From Candidatus Poribacteria bacterium (GTDB lineage Bacteria > Poribacteria > WGA-4E > WGA-3G), in NCBI GenBank assembly GCA_028820845.1, contig JAPPII010000011.1, positions 61,927-125,926 on the forward strand: DNA of 64,000 nt. The letters run 5' to 3'. Positions within the stretch are counted from its first letter, which is position 1. Each line of letters opens with the position of its first letter. The notes beneath the pieces are model-generated. The model was not told the DNA's origin. It did not search any database and saw only the letters and a list, made by a program, of their open reading frames with translations. Of this stretch, positions 14,529-23,205 are shown piece by piece. Made by a program: the position numbers and the translations under genes.

Positions 14529-17500
14529 GTAACCAATCAGCACAAGTCAATGTCGTTCTTGATGATTTGAACTTACAATCTCAGCAGCTGCAAGCGTATG
14601 AGGAAGCCTTGGGTGTTGTAACTTACAGGATACTGGAACGTGGTGCAAAATTATTGATCACGAGTCAATATAGCCCACCCAATAACCTTACTCGCAGTCT
14701 CGGTTTATCATCGTCGGTAGTTGTCCATGTTCCTAATTTTACCATCTCCGAAATTGAACAATTTGCTATAGAAATGGGTTGCCTCGCTGAAGATGCAAAA
14801 GATTTGGCAAAATTGTTTCAATTGCCTACAAAAAGGCATCCAAGGCTTGTACACGCTCTATTTACTCAATTAAGGGAAAAAGACTGGGAGCAACAAGATA
14901 TGATCGAAAGTATCTTTCAAACATCCTCAGCGATGGCAAAAGAGTTTGAAGATGCGCGCCAATTGCTTGCAGACCTATCAGAAGATCAACGAGAATTTCT
15001 CTATAGGCTTAGTCTGACAGTTACTGAATTCAGGAAGGATTGTGCACTTAATATTGGTGAGATACCAAAATCTATATCCCATCCAGGCCACACTTTTAGC
15101 CAACTCGTCGGACCTTGGATAGATCAAGTCAGTGAAACTTACTACACAATTTCACCTTTACTGACAAACGCAGCCAAGGAAATTTGGTCCGACGAAAATA
15201 AAATAAAGGAACTCCACGCTGACATCGCAAACGCAATCCGAAAAACAAAGAATCTGACTACAATAGAGGCATGGGCTGTGTTCACACATAGTATGGCTGG
15301 GGAAAACAAAGAAGGAATTATCGCTTTCATTTATTCATTTATGAACGCTCCACAGAATGATTGGAAAAATCTCTGTCAAGAATTCTCGCTATTAGCACAT
15401 ATTAAAACTGATCCTCCCGAAGAATTATTCCCTGGTGATGCCTTTCTAAATCAAATGTTTCGGTCATTACAATATCGTATTGCGGTTGAGGTGCAACCAG
15501 AGTTAGCTCCAAAAATACTTGAAGCCTGGGACGAAGAAACCAAACCTTATGAACCATATCAGTCATATCTACTATCTCGTCTAATGCTGGCTACAGAAGT
15601 ATTGAGATGCAACCAAATTTTACTCCCAGCCAAGAAGATGGTAGGTTATCTTAAAGAAATGATTGACATCAAAGATAGAGACAAAGATGTTTGGGACATT
15701 TTCTACGATTCCATGGGACTATTAGAAGAACATAAAACTGAAAAATCCAACTTTTTCAGTATCCTATTTGGCTTTATCTATGCGCGCCGCCCTATCTACG
15801 CTCCATTTCTCAGTGATCTTATTGAGGCACTTGATGAACTTCAACCAGATATTCGATCTATGTTATTGGTAGATTTTGAGGATGATACCATTGACTCCCG
15901 AATTCTGATAGATGGTATCTGGGGATCGGAAGCAGATCTTGAAAATCCAGACTGGGGAAGGTGTCTACATGTGTTTGACAAAGTAATTGAAAAAACCACT
16001 GATTGGAGTTATCCTCATTTTGCCGCAGCAGCAGCAAGAGCTAAAGCAATGGTCTATGATGAATGCTTAGATAAACCTGATACAGCTCATAAAGTTCTTC
16101 AAGATTTTGTGTCAAAAGTGGGACCATCACCAATAATAGAGGAAGAACAAGCAGCTATATATTTGCATCAGAAACGCTATGAAGAAGCACTTAGTATTTA
16201 CGAACGTATTCTTCCCGAGTGGAACCCACCGTCAGGACAATTAGATGTTATGCCTCCAGAGGGATGTCGTCGTGCTGCTATGTGTGCCGCACATTTAGAC
16301 GATTGGAAGAAAGCAGCTGCTTTTTTTGAAGATGGTGCAAAGAGAACTCAAAACATTGAGGATACCGAAAGACATATTAGTTTTTACGTGGATGCCGGAT
16401 TTGCCCACTTTAAGGCAGACAATATGTCGGATAGCATGAAGCTGCTAACCCTAGCGTTGCAAAAATTTGAGACAATTCCCCAAGACAACACAAATGTTAA
16501 ATACTTCACTTTAAAGAAACGTATAGTGCACACCATACAATGGATGTCAGTATATAATCGTGAAAATTATGCTTCAGAACCTGAAGAACTTCCCTCAGGT
16601 TTCTGTAGCAATCCAGACACAAATGAGAAAGTTTTAGAACTACCCGATTCTCCAATAGGAGACGCTTGGTTCTATCTAGCGCAAATTGAGTACAAATTCG
16701 GGTACGGAAGGACAGCTTTGGACCATACACTGCAGATCACAGACCGAGATGCCGTTCCAGTGTTAAATCTATTTCTTTCCATTCTTGAAATACAATACGA
16801 TTTTAAAAACAAAATCTTTAATAAACTGCCAGAACGGATATATCAATTGGTGAATGTGCGCGACTTAATACAGAGGCATAATCAAAGTGAGAAAGGAATT
16901 GAAAATCAAGGAATTAATTCTATGCCTATTCCTAATCCACCCGATTTCACTTCTATTGAGAACATTACTAATGTATTGGTAGCATCCATTCTTGTTCAAT
17001 TATCAATTGGTGTAGATATACATGAAATTCTAACTCTATGGCGTGAGGATTCGTCAGAATCATCTATAAAAGAAAACATGACAACTGCTCTTAACCTAAT
17101 TGAATCAATGTTGTTTGGAGATCAAAATAATGCACTAAGGGTGATGAAAGCACAAGATGCTAAACCTGAAGAATGTCTTGCAGCAGCATTAAAAATTATT
17201 CATAACACCGAAACAAGCTCAGAAAATCTTTTTCATGCACATGCGCTCATTGTACCTTATCTGGTTAGTAGTCTAATATGGCTAGATTCCTTTGAAACAG
17301 GTTTAGCGGAACTTCTTTCTGTCCAGTGGCTTGAAAAAATAAAGTTCCGATCGACCTTGAAAACACCGATGATTACAGTGCCCCAAATAGAACAAGCTTG
17401 CAACAGCAGGGCAACAGGTAAGAAAAAAATCGGGCAGATTCTACTCGCTACGCATCAGGCTGTTTCACTCAGGTTGGACCCTGAGACTTTGCAGCAGTTT

Positions 17501-17707
17501 CACAGTTGGTCAGAATCGGCATCAGAACAGAAACAGGCACCTGCAATAAGAAAAAATGCCGCTGCCCAACATCTCATCAAAGCAATGAAAAAACCACCAC
17601 ATCTCACCGATGAAGACATTGAAGCACTGCACCAGTCAATTGAAGAGGGGAAAATACCTGTGAAGTTCGATTCGCCCTTTGAGCCGGATGAACAGAAAAA
17701 AGAATGA
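14501..17707 (+). CDS. Avs-like STAND defence protein, C-terminal part (ATPase and TPR sensor), frameshifted
   Basis: Continues the previous protein in the -1 frame: DLQQLADAVSN, then VNVVLDDLNL, which is the Walker B motif expected after the P-loop. A STAND-type helical segment follows, then a long alpha-helical region with TPR-like repeats (IYLHQKRYEEALSIYERIL, AAHLDDWKKAAAFFEDG, AGFAHFKADNMSDSMKLL). In Avs proteins such a C-terminal solenoid recognises a phage protein. Joined, the two parts give about 1,430 residues, a normal Avs length. The piece has no good start of its own, supporting a disrupted single gene, a sequencing error or recoding. The region is A/T-richer than its neighbours. 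It overlaps the PIN gene by ATGA. Confidence 0.72.
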   Translation, partial: DLQQLADAVSNQSAQVNVVLDDLNLQSQQLQAYEEALGVVTYRILERGAKLLITSQYSPPNNLTRSLGLSSSVVVHVPNFTISEIEQFAIEMGCLAEDAKDLAKLFQLPTKRHPRLVHALFTQLREKDWEQQDMIESIFQTSSAMAKEFEDARQLLADLSEDQREFLYRLSLTVTEFRKDCALNIGEIPKSISHPGHTFSQLVGPWIDQVSETYYTISPLLTNAAKEIWSDENKIKELHADIANAIRKTKNLTTIEAWAVFTHSMAGENKEGIIAFIYSFMNAPQNDWKNLCQEFSLLAHIKTDPPEELFPGDAFLNQMFRSLQYRIAVEVQPELAPKILEAWDEETKPYEPYQSYLLSRLMLATEVLRCNQILLPAKKMVGYLKEMIDIKDRDKDVWDIFYDSMGLLEEHKTEKSNFFSILFGFIYARRPIYAPFLSDLIEALDELQPDIRSMLLVDFEDDTIDSRILIDGIWGSEADLENPDWGRCLHVFDKVIEKTTDWSYPHFAAAAARAKAMVYDECLDKPDTAHKVLQDFVSKVGPSPIIEEEQAAIYLHQKRYEEALSIYERILPEWNPPSGQLDVMPPEGCRRAAMCAAHLDDWKKAAAFFEDGAKRTQNIEDTERHISFYVDAGFAHFKADNMSDSMKLLTLALQKFETIPQDNTNVKYFTLKKRIVHTIQWMSVYNRENYASEPEELPSGFCSNPDTNEKVLELPDSPIGDAWFYLAQIEYKFGYGRTALDHTLQITDRDAVPVLNLFLSILEIQYDFKNKIFNKLPERIYQLVNVRDLIQRHNQSEKGIENQGINSMPIPNPPDFTSIENITNVLVASILVQLSIGVDIHEILTLWREDSSESSIKENMTTALNLIESMLFGDQNNALRVMKAQDAKPEECLAAALKIIHNTETSSENLFHAHALIVPYLVSSLIWLDSFETGLAELLSVQWLEKIKFRSTLKTPMITVPQIEQACNSRATGKKKIGQILLATHQAVSLRLDPETLQQFHSWSESASEQKQAPAIRKNAAAQHLIKAMKKPPHLTDEDIEALHQSIEEGKIPVKFDSPFEPDEQKKE

Positions 17708-18120
17708 ACAAGTATCTCTTGGAAACAACGACGTGGAGTCTGTTGATGAAAGATAACCCCAAAGTTAAAGGACGTTTAAATTCTCTAACCGAGTCGGATT
17801 ATCCTTTTATTTCTCCTATTGTTAAAGGTGAGATTCTGTTCGGAATAGCTCGACTCCCTGCTGGAAAAAGAAAACAAGATCTCCAGCAAAAGGCAGATGA
17901 ATTATTTACTGCAGTCCCGTGTGACCCAATTCCAGAGAACGTTAGCGATGTCTATGCCCGGATAAAAATTACAGCGCAACAACAAGGGACACCTTTAGAC
18001 GAATGCGACCTCTGGATTGCTGCTACGGCACTTGCTCTTGATGCGATCCTGGTTACTTCTGATTCCGATTATCAGAGAATTGCCGAGGTAGGATTGCGCT
18101 TGGAAGATTGGAAGAACTAA
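17704..18120 (+). CDS. PIN-domain protein, VapC-like with altered first acidic residue
   Basis: 138 residues, the usual VapC length. It starts MNKYLLETTTWSLL where VapC toxins have YLLDTN, so the first catalytic Asp is Glu and the Asn is Thr. Later acidic residues remain: Glu in VKGEILFG, Asp in DECDLWIAAT and Asp in LVTSDSDYQRI. The domain may still bind Mg or Mn, but cleavage could be changed. There is no VapB antitoxin next to it. The ATG overlaps the stop of the STAND gene by four bases (ATGA at 17704-17707), so translation is probably coupled. This suggests it works with the STAND system rather than as a free-standing toxin, which is an inference. Confidence 0.75.
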   Translation: MNKYLLETTTWSLLMKDNPKVKGRLNSLTESDYPFISPIVKGEILFGIARLPAGKRKQDLQQKADELFTAVPCDPIPENVSDVYARIKITAQQQGTPLDECDLWIAATALALDAILVTSDSDYQRIAEVGLRLEDWKN

Positions 18121-18173
18121 CGAGAGGAGAATACTTCAATTCGACAGCACAAACAAACCAAAAGGAATTGCCC

Positions 18174-19817
18174 ATGCCCACACTCGAATTCAAAGGAAAA
18201 CAACACATCTACGCACACCACCTTACTGTCCCCTACCGACCGCTCGAACCCGACGAAGGCCGCTCCTGCAATCCAACCGACACAGACGACAACCTCATCA
18301 TCCACGGCGACAACCTACATGCCCTCAAAGCACTACTCCCACGCTACGCCAACCGTGTTAAATGCATCTACATCGACCCACCCTACAACACCGGTAACGA
18401 AGGATGGGTCTACAACGATAACGTAAACAGCCCACTCATGCAGCAATGGCTTGCGGAGAACACTCCCATTGATAACGAAGACTTGGAACGGCATGACAAA
18501 TGGCTCTGTATGATGTGGTCCAGATTGCATCTTTTCAAAGAACTACTTTCGGAGGACGGTGTAATTTTTATCTCCATTGACGACAACGAAGTGCATCATC
18601 TAAGAATGCTAATGGATGAGATTTTTACAGAGAGAAATTTTAGGAATGTAATTAGTGTCCGCCGTGGTGTCAAAAGTGTTCAAGCCCAATTTGAGTATGT
18701 AGATCGCCTGAATGTCGGTTCGGAATATATACTTTTCTTCAGCAAATCCCCTGATATGAAATTTCCTCATTTGACAGTCGAAGTCGATGAAGATAAAGCT
18801 GGAAGCTGGAACAATCATTGGCGCGGCACTGACAGACCAACGATGCGATATGAGTTGATGGGGATAACCCCAGAAACAGGTCAATGGAGATGGTCGAAGG
18901 AGAGAAGCCTAGCTGCTATAGAAAACTATGCCCGTTTGCTTGACGAGTGCGGATCCAGTCCTACCCAAACTGAAATTGATGAATGGTGGTTTGCGCAATC
19001 ACCCCAAAAACCCGACTTGCTACGAAGGTCAACGACAAATCGTCCTGAACATTTTGTCCCTCCATCAGATAGACGAATAGTGAGCTCTTTGTGGACAGAT
19101 TTGATTATTAATGAGTCTGCCTCTTTAATGAGAGCATTAGGTATTGACTTTCCAAATCCAAAACGGACGGATTTAATAAAACGAATTGTCGACTACGCAA
19201 CCGCTGGTGATGAAAACGCTATTATCCTTGATTCCTTCGCTGGCAGCGGTACCACCGCCCACGCAGTTTTAGCACTCAACAAAGCAGATAGTGGCAATCG
19301 GAAGTTTATTCTCATTGAATGCGAAGACTACGCCGATACCATCACCGCCGAACGCGTCCGTCGCGTCATCAATGGTGTCCCCGATGCCCGTGACGATGCC
19401 CTCCGCGAAGGCTTGGGAGGCTCCTTTACCTATTGCACCTTGGGAAAACCTATTGAGGTAGAGGCGATGCTCACCGGCGAAGCGTTGCCATCGTATTCAG
19501 CACTCGCCGCTAATCTACTGTATACCACCGCTGGTGTTTCTGTAGGCGCGGACACATTGGAAGCACAAAATGATGATGGACTTTTTCACAGCGACGATAA
19601 AAACGACTACCATCTCATCTACAAACCCGATCTTGAATACCTCCGCAGCAACGCCGCTATCCTTAACCTTGAGCGCGCCGAACGCATCCGAGATACCAGC
19701 AATCAAAACGGTAGAAAAGCAATCGTCTACGCAGCAGGCAACTACATCGGTCAACGTGAACTCACAAACATGGGCATTATATTTTGCCAACTCCCCGAGG
19801 CCCTGCACGAGAGGTAG
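18174..19817 (+). CDS. Type III-like DNA methyltransferase (Mod), beta-class N6-adenine
   Basis: 547 residues. The motif order is that of beta-class methyltransferases: catalytic DPPY in CIYIDPPYNTGNEG near residue 68, then the AdoMet-binding motif FAGSGTTAH near residue 355. It starts LEFKGKQHIYAHHLTVPYRPL and ends IFCQLPEALHER, both typical full-length termini for this Mod family. I chose ATG 18174 because AAAGGA lies seven bases upstream. An in-frame ATG at 18108 would overlap the PIN gene. With the helicase-nuclease at 20.5-23.1 kb it should form a restriction-modification system. The middle 150-330 region is the probable target recognition domain. Confidence 0.87.
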   Translation: MPTLEFKGKQHIYAHHLTVPYRPLEPDEGRSCNPTDTDDNLIIHGDNLHALKALLPRYANRVKCIYIDPPYNTGNEGWVYNDNVNSPLMQQWLAENTPIDNEDLERHDKWLCMMWSRLHLFKELLSEDGVIFISIDDNEVHHLRMLMDEIFTERNFRNVISVRRGVKSVQAQFEYVDRLNVGSEYILFFSKSPDMKFPHLTVEVDEDKAGSWNNHWRGTDRPTMRYELMGITPETGQWRWSKERSLAAIENYARLLDECGSSPTQTEIDEWWFAQSPQKPDLLRRSTTNRPEHFVPPSDRRIVSSLWTDLIINESASLMRALGIDFPNPKRTDLIKRIVDYATAGDENAIILDSFAGSGTTAHAVLALNKADSGNRKFILIECEDYADTITAERVRRVINGVPDARDDALREGLGGSFTYCTLGKPIEVEAMLTGEALPSYSALAANLLYTTAGVSVGADTLEAQNDDGLFHSDDKNDYHLIYKPDLEYLRSNAAILNLERAERIRDTSNQNGRKAIVYAAGNYIGQRELTNMGIIFCQLPEALHER

Positions 19818-19891
19818 TAGGGCCTTTAGAAAGCCTGCACGCCGAAGCTTTCCACCATTGTATGCTGCAACAAAAGGATTTATCAACACCG

Positions 19892-19960
19892 TTGACTTTT
19901 TACTTGTTCTGTGGTAGACTTTATTAGCGTAGAAGATATTAAAGGCCGCAGTCTACCACA
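19892..19960 (+). promoter_or_regulatory. hicAB promoter with an 11-base inverted-repeat operator
   Basis: TTGACT (19892-19897), a 17-base spacer and TAGACT (19915-19920) form a promoter 64 bases before hicA. The perfect inverted repeat TGTGGTAGACT (19910-19920) and AGTCTACCACA (19950-19960) covers the -10 box and the start-site region. This is a likely binding site for autoregulation by HicB. No Shine-Dalgarno sequence is visible before hicA, so its translation may be weak. Confidence 0.6.
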
Positions 19961-19983
19961 AGACAAAAATCTACGCATATATA

Positions 19984-20184
19984 ATGAAAGTTAGAGAAGT
20001 AATCAAACTACTTAAAGATGATGGGTGGTTTGCTCACAAAACAAGAGGGAGCCATAGACATTTTAAACATCCAACTAAACCTGGAAAAGTGACAGTTCCA
20101 GGACAGATGGGTAAAGATGTCCATCCCCGTACATTGAACTATATTTTGAAACAGGCTTCTCTAAAAAAAGGAGACTTTAACTAA
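19984..20184 (+). CDS. hicA: HicA-type mRNA interferase toxin
   Basis: 66 residues, normal for HicA. The dsRBD-like fold carries the catalytic His in TRGSHRHFKHP and the conserved ending VHPRTLNYILKQAGL-like (VHPRTLNYILKQASL). It cleaves mRNA when not bound by HicB. Its stop overlaps the hicB start by one base (TAATG), the standard hicAB arrangement. The pair lies between mod and res on the same strand, so loss of the locus would also release the toxin. It could stabilise the restriction system. Confidence 0.9.
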   Translation: MKVREVIKLLKDDGWFAHKTRGSHRHFKHPTKPGKVTVPGQMGKDVHPRTLNYILKQASLKKGDFN

Positions 20185-20474
20185 TGCGTTATCTCGTGTT
20201 TTTTGAACAAGGCGACACAAATTATAGTGCGTATGTTCCTGATCTTCCTGTGTGTGTAGCAGTCGGTGATACACTTGAAGAAACACGTAGGGAAATCTCT
20301 GAAGCCATAAAATTTCATATCGAATGTTTACAAGAAGACGGAGAAACTGTTCCAAAGCCCACTTCAAAATTACCTAATCAAACACCCTCAGGGGTTTCAG
20401 CCGAATTTGTTAGTATAGAGTTAAAATCAAAGAAACAAATAGTTTTGCCTTCCTACCAACATGTATCAAGATAA
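20184..20474 (+). CDS. hicB: HicB-family antitoxin
   Basis: 96 residues. The N-terminal partial RNase H fold is recognisable: YLVFFEQGDTNYSAYVPDLP, then VAVGDTLEETRREISEAIKFHIE, the standard HicB pattern. The C-terminal 30 residues are short and contain no obvious ribbon-helix-helix or HTH, so if it regulates the palindrome upstream of hicA it may do so weakly or with HicA as partner. A good Shine-Dalgarno sequence (AAAAAAGGAGA) lies within the end of hicA, supporting higher antitoxin than toxin translation. Confidence 0.88.
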   Translation: MRYLVFFEQGDTNYSAYVPDLPVCVAVGDTLEETRREISEAIKFHIECLQEDGETVPKPTSKLPNQTPSGVSAEFVSIELKSKKQIVLPSYQHVSR

Positions 20475-20540
20475 AAATAATCTTGGAAATCTTACAATCC
20501 AGTGAATCCTGGTTCAGATATTTTCAAAGGATATAGCCCC

Positions 20541-23123
20541 ATGATGGAGCTAAAGGAGTATCAGCGAGGTGCACTCGACGCTTTGGCGCGTTGGTTAGAG
20601 GCACTTGCGGAAGCAAGGCGTGATTCAGAAACTACAATTGAGATGCTGCAGCAGAGACAAATTGATACCTCACTTATCAATGAGTTACGCAATTATCCAA
20701 AAGCTGCGTGGCAAAAACTAAAGGAAAATGGCAGCGTTGCAACAACTGCAGGTGAACACGTTGACCGCACCGACGAGGCAAACCGCCCAATTCCCCATAT
20801 CTGCTTCAAAGTGCCAACAGGTGGTGGTAAAACTTTGCTCGCTGCCGCCGCATTAGAACGTCTTCCGTGGCAACGCGGGTTAGTCCTATGGATCGTGCCA
20901 AGCAAGGCAATCTACGCCCAAACAAAAGCTGCTCTATGGGATAAGCAACATCCTTACCGTAAAATGTTGAATCGGGCAAGCGCAGGGCGCGTCAAAATGC
21001 TCGAAAAAGAGGACACCTTCAACAGAGACGACATCGCCAACTACCTCTGCGTCATGCTGTTGATGCTCCCAGCAACCAACCGGCAAAGGGGCAGAGAATT
21101 TCTCCGGATGTTTCGGGATTCTGGACGCTACCCAAGCTTTTTCCCCGATATTGATAACATCTTCGGCAATACTGAGATGCTAAATGAATACCCCGATCTG
21201 GAGTGTCATACCGAACGCGGACTCATCAAACAGAGTCTCTTTAACGTGTTCAAAATACTCCGTCCAATCGTTGTGCTGGACGAGGCACATAAAGCTTATG
21301 GTGCAAGAAATCAGGCAGCAAACGAAGAATTTGCCAAGTCTATTAACCGTCTTGACCCACGGATGGTAATCGAACTCTCTGCTACACCGAACCGTGGGAT
21401 TAGCAACCTCCTCGTTGATATTGGGGGCCCCGACCTCAAAAAAGAGGAAATGATTAAGTTACCCGTGCAGGTAACCTCGTTCCCAAACGCTGAGTGGCAG
21501 TTAACACTCGGACAAGCAGCGGACGAACTTGAGCGGCTTGATAACGAAGCAAGGGCACTTGAAAACAGCACAGGACGGTATATCCGACCTATCGCTGTTG
21601 TGCGAGTTGAACGAACAGGGAGGGATCAGCGAGATGGTGTGCGAATCCACGCCGAGGATGTCCGGGAGTACCTTACGCAAAATCTTGGGGTGCCTTTGAA
21701 CGCAGTTCGTGTCAAATCCGCCGAAAACGATGAACTCGGTCGCGAAAATATACTCTCTGAATTCTCGCAAGTGCGTTGGATTATCACAAAATCCGCACTG
21801 ATGGAAGGGTGGGATTGTCCATTTGCCTATCTGTTAGTAATGCTTGACAATACACAAGCACAAAGGGCTATTACGCAACTTGTAGGCAGGGTCATGCGGC
21901 AACCCCACGCCCAATGCACCGGGAACGCATTGCTGGATCAGTGTTACGTCTATTGCAATAACGCCGAGGTCGGAACCGTTGTCACACAAGTTACGAATGG
22001 ATTGGAATCGGAAGGACTAACAGGTTTAGGGGACGAAGTGGTGGGTACATCAGGTTCACAGCAAACAGATGCAGTTCAAGAGGTCGAGCGGCAAACTATA
22101 ACACGTCGCCAACAGTTCCAGAATCAGAGCATTTATCTGCCGATGGTCCTCCATAAAGATGGCGAAAATTGGGTCCGCCTCAATTATCAGGCACATATCC
22201 TACCGCATATAGAGTGGTCACTAATTGAACCGCCCGACCCGAACGCATCAGCACCCGAGGGGGTCCGACGACAATCCGCAACAGTTGATGTCGATGAGGC
22301 TCCACCTGTTTTCCATACCGAGCAAGAACCACACATTGAGAGGCAAATAAGCATTTCCGATTTTGCACGGCGACTGTCTGACCTAATGCCCAATCTCTGG
22401 CAAGCCGCTCGGATTGCAGAGCAGATGTACGAACGTCTCAGAACGGAGGGTGAAACCGAAGCAGCCATCTACGATAGGCGTTCTTACCTCGCGCATGTCC
22501 TACGAGAACACGTAAAAAGTGAAGGCGAGAAACAGGCAGAACAGATTTTTCGCAGAAAACTGGATCAGGGCGAGATCCGTTTTGATTTGGAGACCCAAGA
22601 ACCCAATTACCAGATGGTGGACAGTTATGAAATACAGGTCTCCTCTGATGATAGACCCCTGTTAAGAAGGGATTATCAACCGTTGCAGCTAACCCTGTTT
22701 GAAACGGTATTTGAGCAGCAATTTGATTCCGAGCTGGAAAGAAGGTTTGCCTATTATCTTGATGAGGAACTTGCATTACAATGGTGGCACCGAGTCGCGG
22801 CGCGTCAACGCGGCGAGTATTACGTGCAAGGTTGGAAGCGAGGACGTATTTACCCCGATTTTGTCGCAATGGCAAACGAAATTGGCGGCGTGAAGCACGT
22901 CATGATTTTTGACACAAAAGGGCAGCATCTCGAAGGTAACCTTGACACCGAATACAAACGAAAAGTGTTGGAAACGCTTGAGGGCGCGTTCAATACCGCA
23001 GGTAGGATGGTCGTGCGTGATGGTCCCACACGTCACGGTATTTTTCAGTTGGTGTTCAGTGATCAGGAATTTCTGGAAATATCCGCCCGATTGGATATTG
23101 ATGTGTATTCCATGGGAAGATAG
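20541..23123 (+). CDS. Type III-like restriction enzyme, helicase-nuclease (Res) subunit
   Basis: 860 residues. It starts MMELKEYQRGALDAL. The SF2 helicase motifs are in order: Walker A in KVPTGGGKTLLAAA, DEAH in VVLDEAHKAYG, SAT in IELSATPNRG, and the late helicase motif QLVGRVMRQP. The C-terminal nuclease is PD-(D/E)xK: ELERRFAYYL, then IYPDFVAM and MIFDTKGQHL (Asp, then TK). ATG 20541 is preferred to an upstream in-frame GTG at 20502. It would use ATP to scan DNA and cut unmodified sites together with the Mod protein at 18.2-19.8 kb, from which it is separated only by hicAB. All motifs are intact. Confidence 0.87.
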   Translation: MMELKEYQRGALDALARWLEALAEARRDSETTIEMLQQRQIDTSLINELRNYPKAAWQKLKENGSVATTAGEHVDRTDEANRPIPHICFKVPTGGGKTLLAAAALERLPWQRGLVLWIVPSKAIYAQTKAALWDKQHPYRKMLNRASAGRVKMLEKEDTFNRDDIANYLCVMLLMLPATNRQRGREFLRMFRDSGRYPSFFPDIDNIFGNTEMLNEYPDLECHTERGLIKQSLFNVFKILRPIVVLDEAHKAYGARNQAANEEFAKSINRLDPRMVIELSATPNRGISNLLVDIGGPDLKKEEMIKLPVQVTSFPNAEWQLTLGQAADELERLDNEARALENSTGRYIRPIAVVRVERTGRDQRDGVRIHAEDVREYLTQNLGVPLNAVRVKSAENDELGRENILSEFSQVRWIITKSALMEGWDCPFAYLLVMLDNTQAQRAITQLVGRVMRQPHAQCTGNALLDQCYVYCNNAEVGTVVTQVTNGLESEGLTGLGDEVVGTSGSQQTDAVQEVERQTITRRQQFQNQSIYLPMVLHKDGENWVRLNYQAHILPHIEWSLIEPPDPNASAPEGVRRQSATVDVDEAPPVFHTEQEPHIERQISISDFARRLSDLMPNLWQAARIAEQMYERLRTEGETEAAIYDRRSYLAHVLREHVKSEGEKQAEQIFRRKLDQGEIRFDLETQEPNYQMVDSYEIQVSSDDRPLLRRDYQPLQLTLFETVFEQQFDSELERRFAYYLDEELALQWWHRVAARQRGEYYVQGWKRGRIYPDFVAMANEIGGVKHVMIFDTKGQHLEGNLDTEYKRKVLETLEGAFNTAGRMVVRDGPTRHGIFQLVFSDQEFLEISARLDIDVYSMGR

Positions 23124-23150
23124 CAAGGCATTGCACAAAAACGTTGTTTC

Positions 23151-23179
23151 TTGAAATTACATAGCAATAATGGTATACT
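23151..23179 (+). promoter_or_regulatory. Sigma70-type promoter for the AlbA/Schlafen gene
   Basis: TTGAAA (23151-23156), 17 bases, TATACT (23174-23179), 26 bases before the ATG at 23206. Confidence 0.6.
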
Positions 23180-23205
23180 GTCAGCAAGACAACCGGAGAA
23201 AAGAC

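Noticed and set aside
14567..17707. Independent gene starting at TTG 14567
   Set aside because: The Walker B motif and upstream residues lie before this start in the same frame and complete the Walker A of the preceding frame, so it is the second part of one frameshifted gene.
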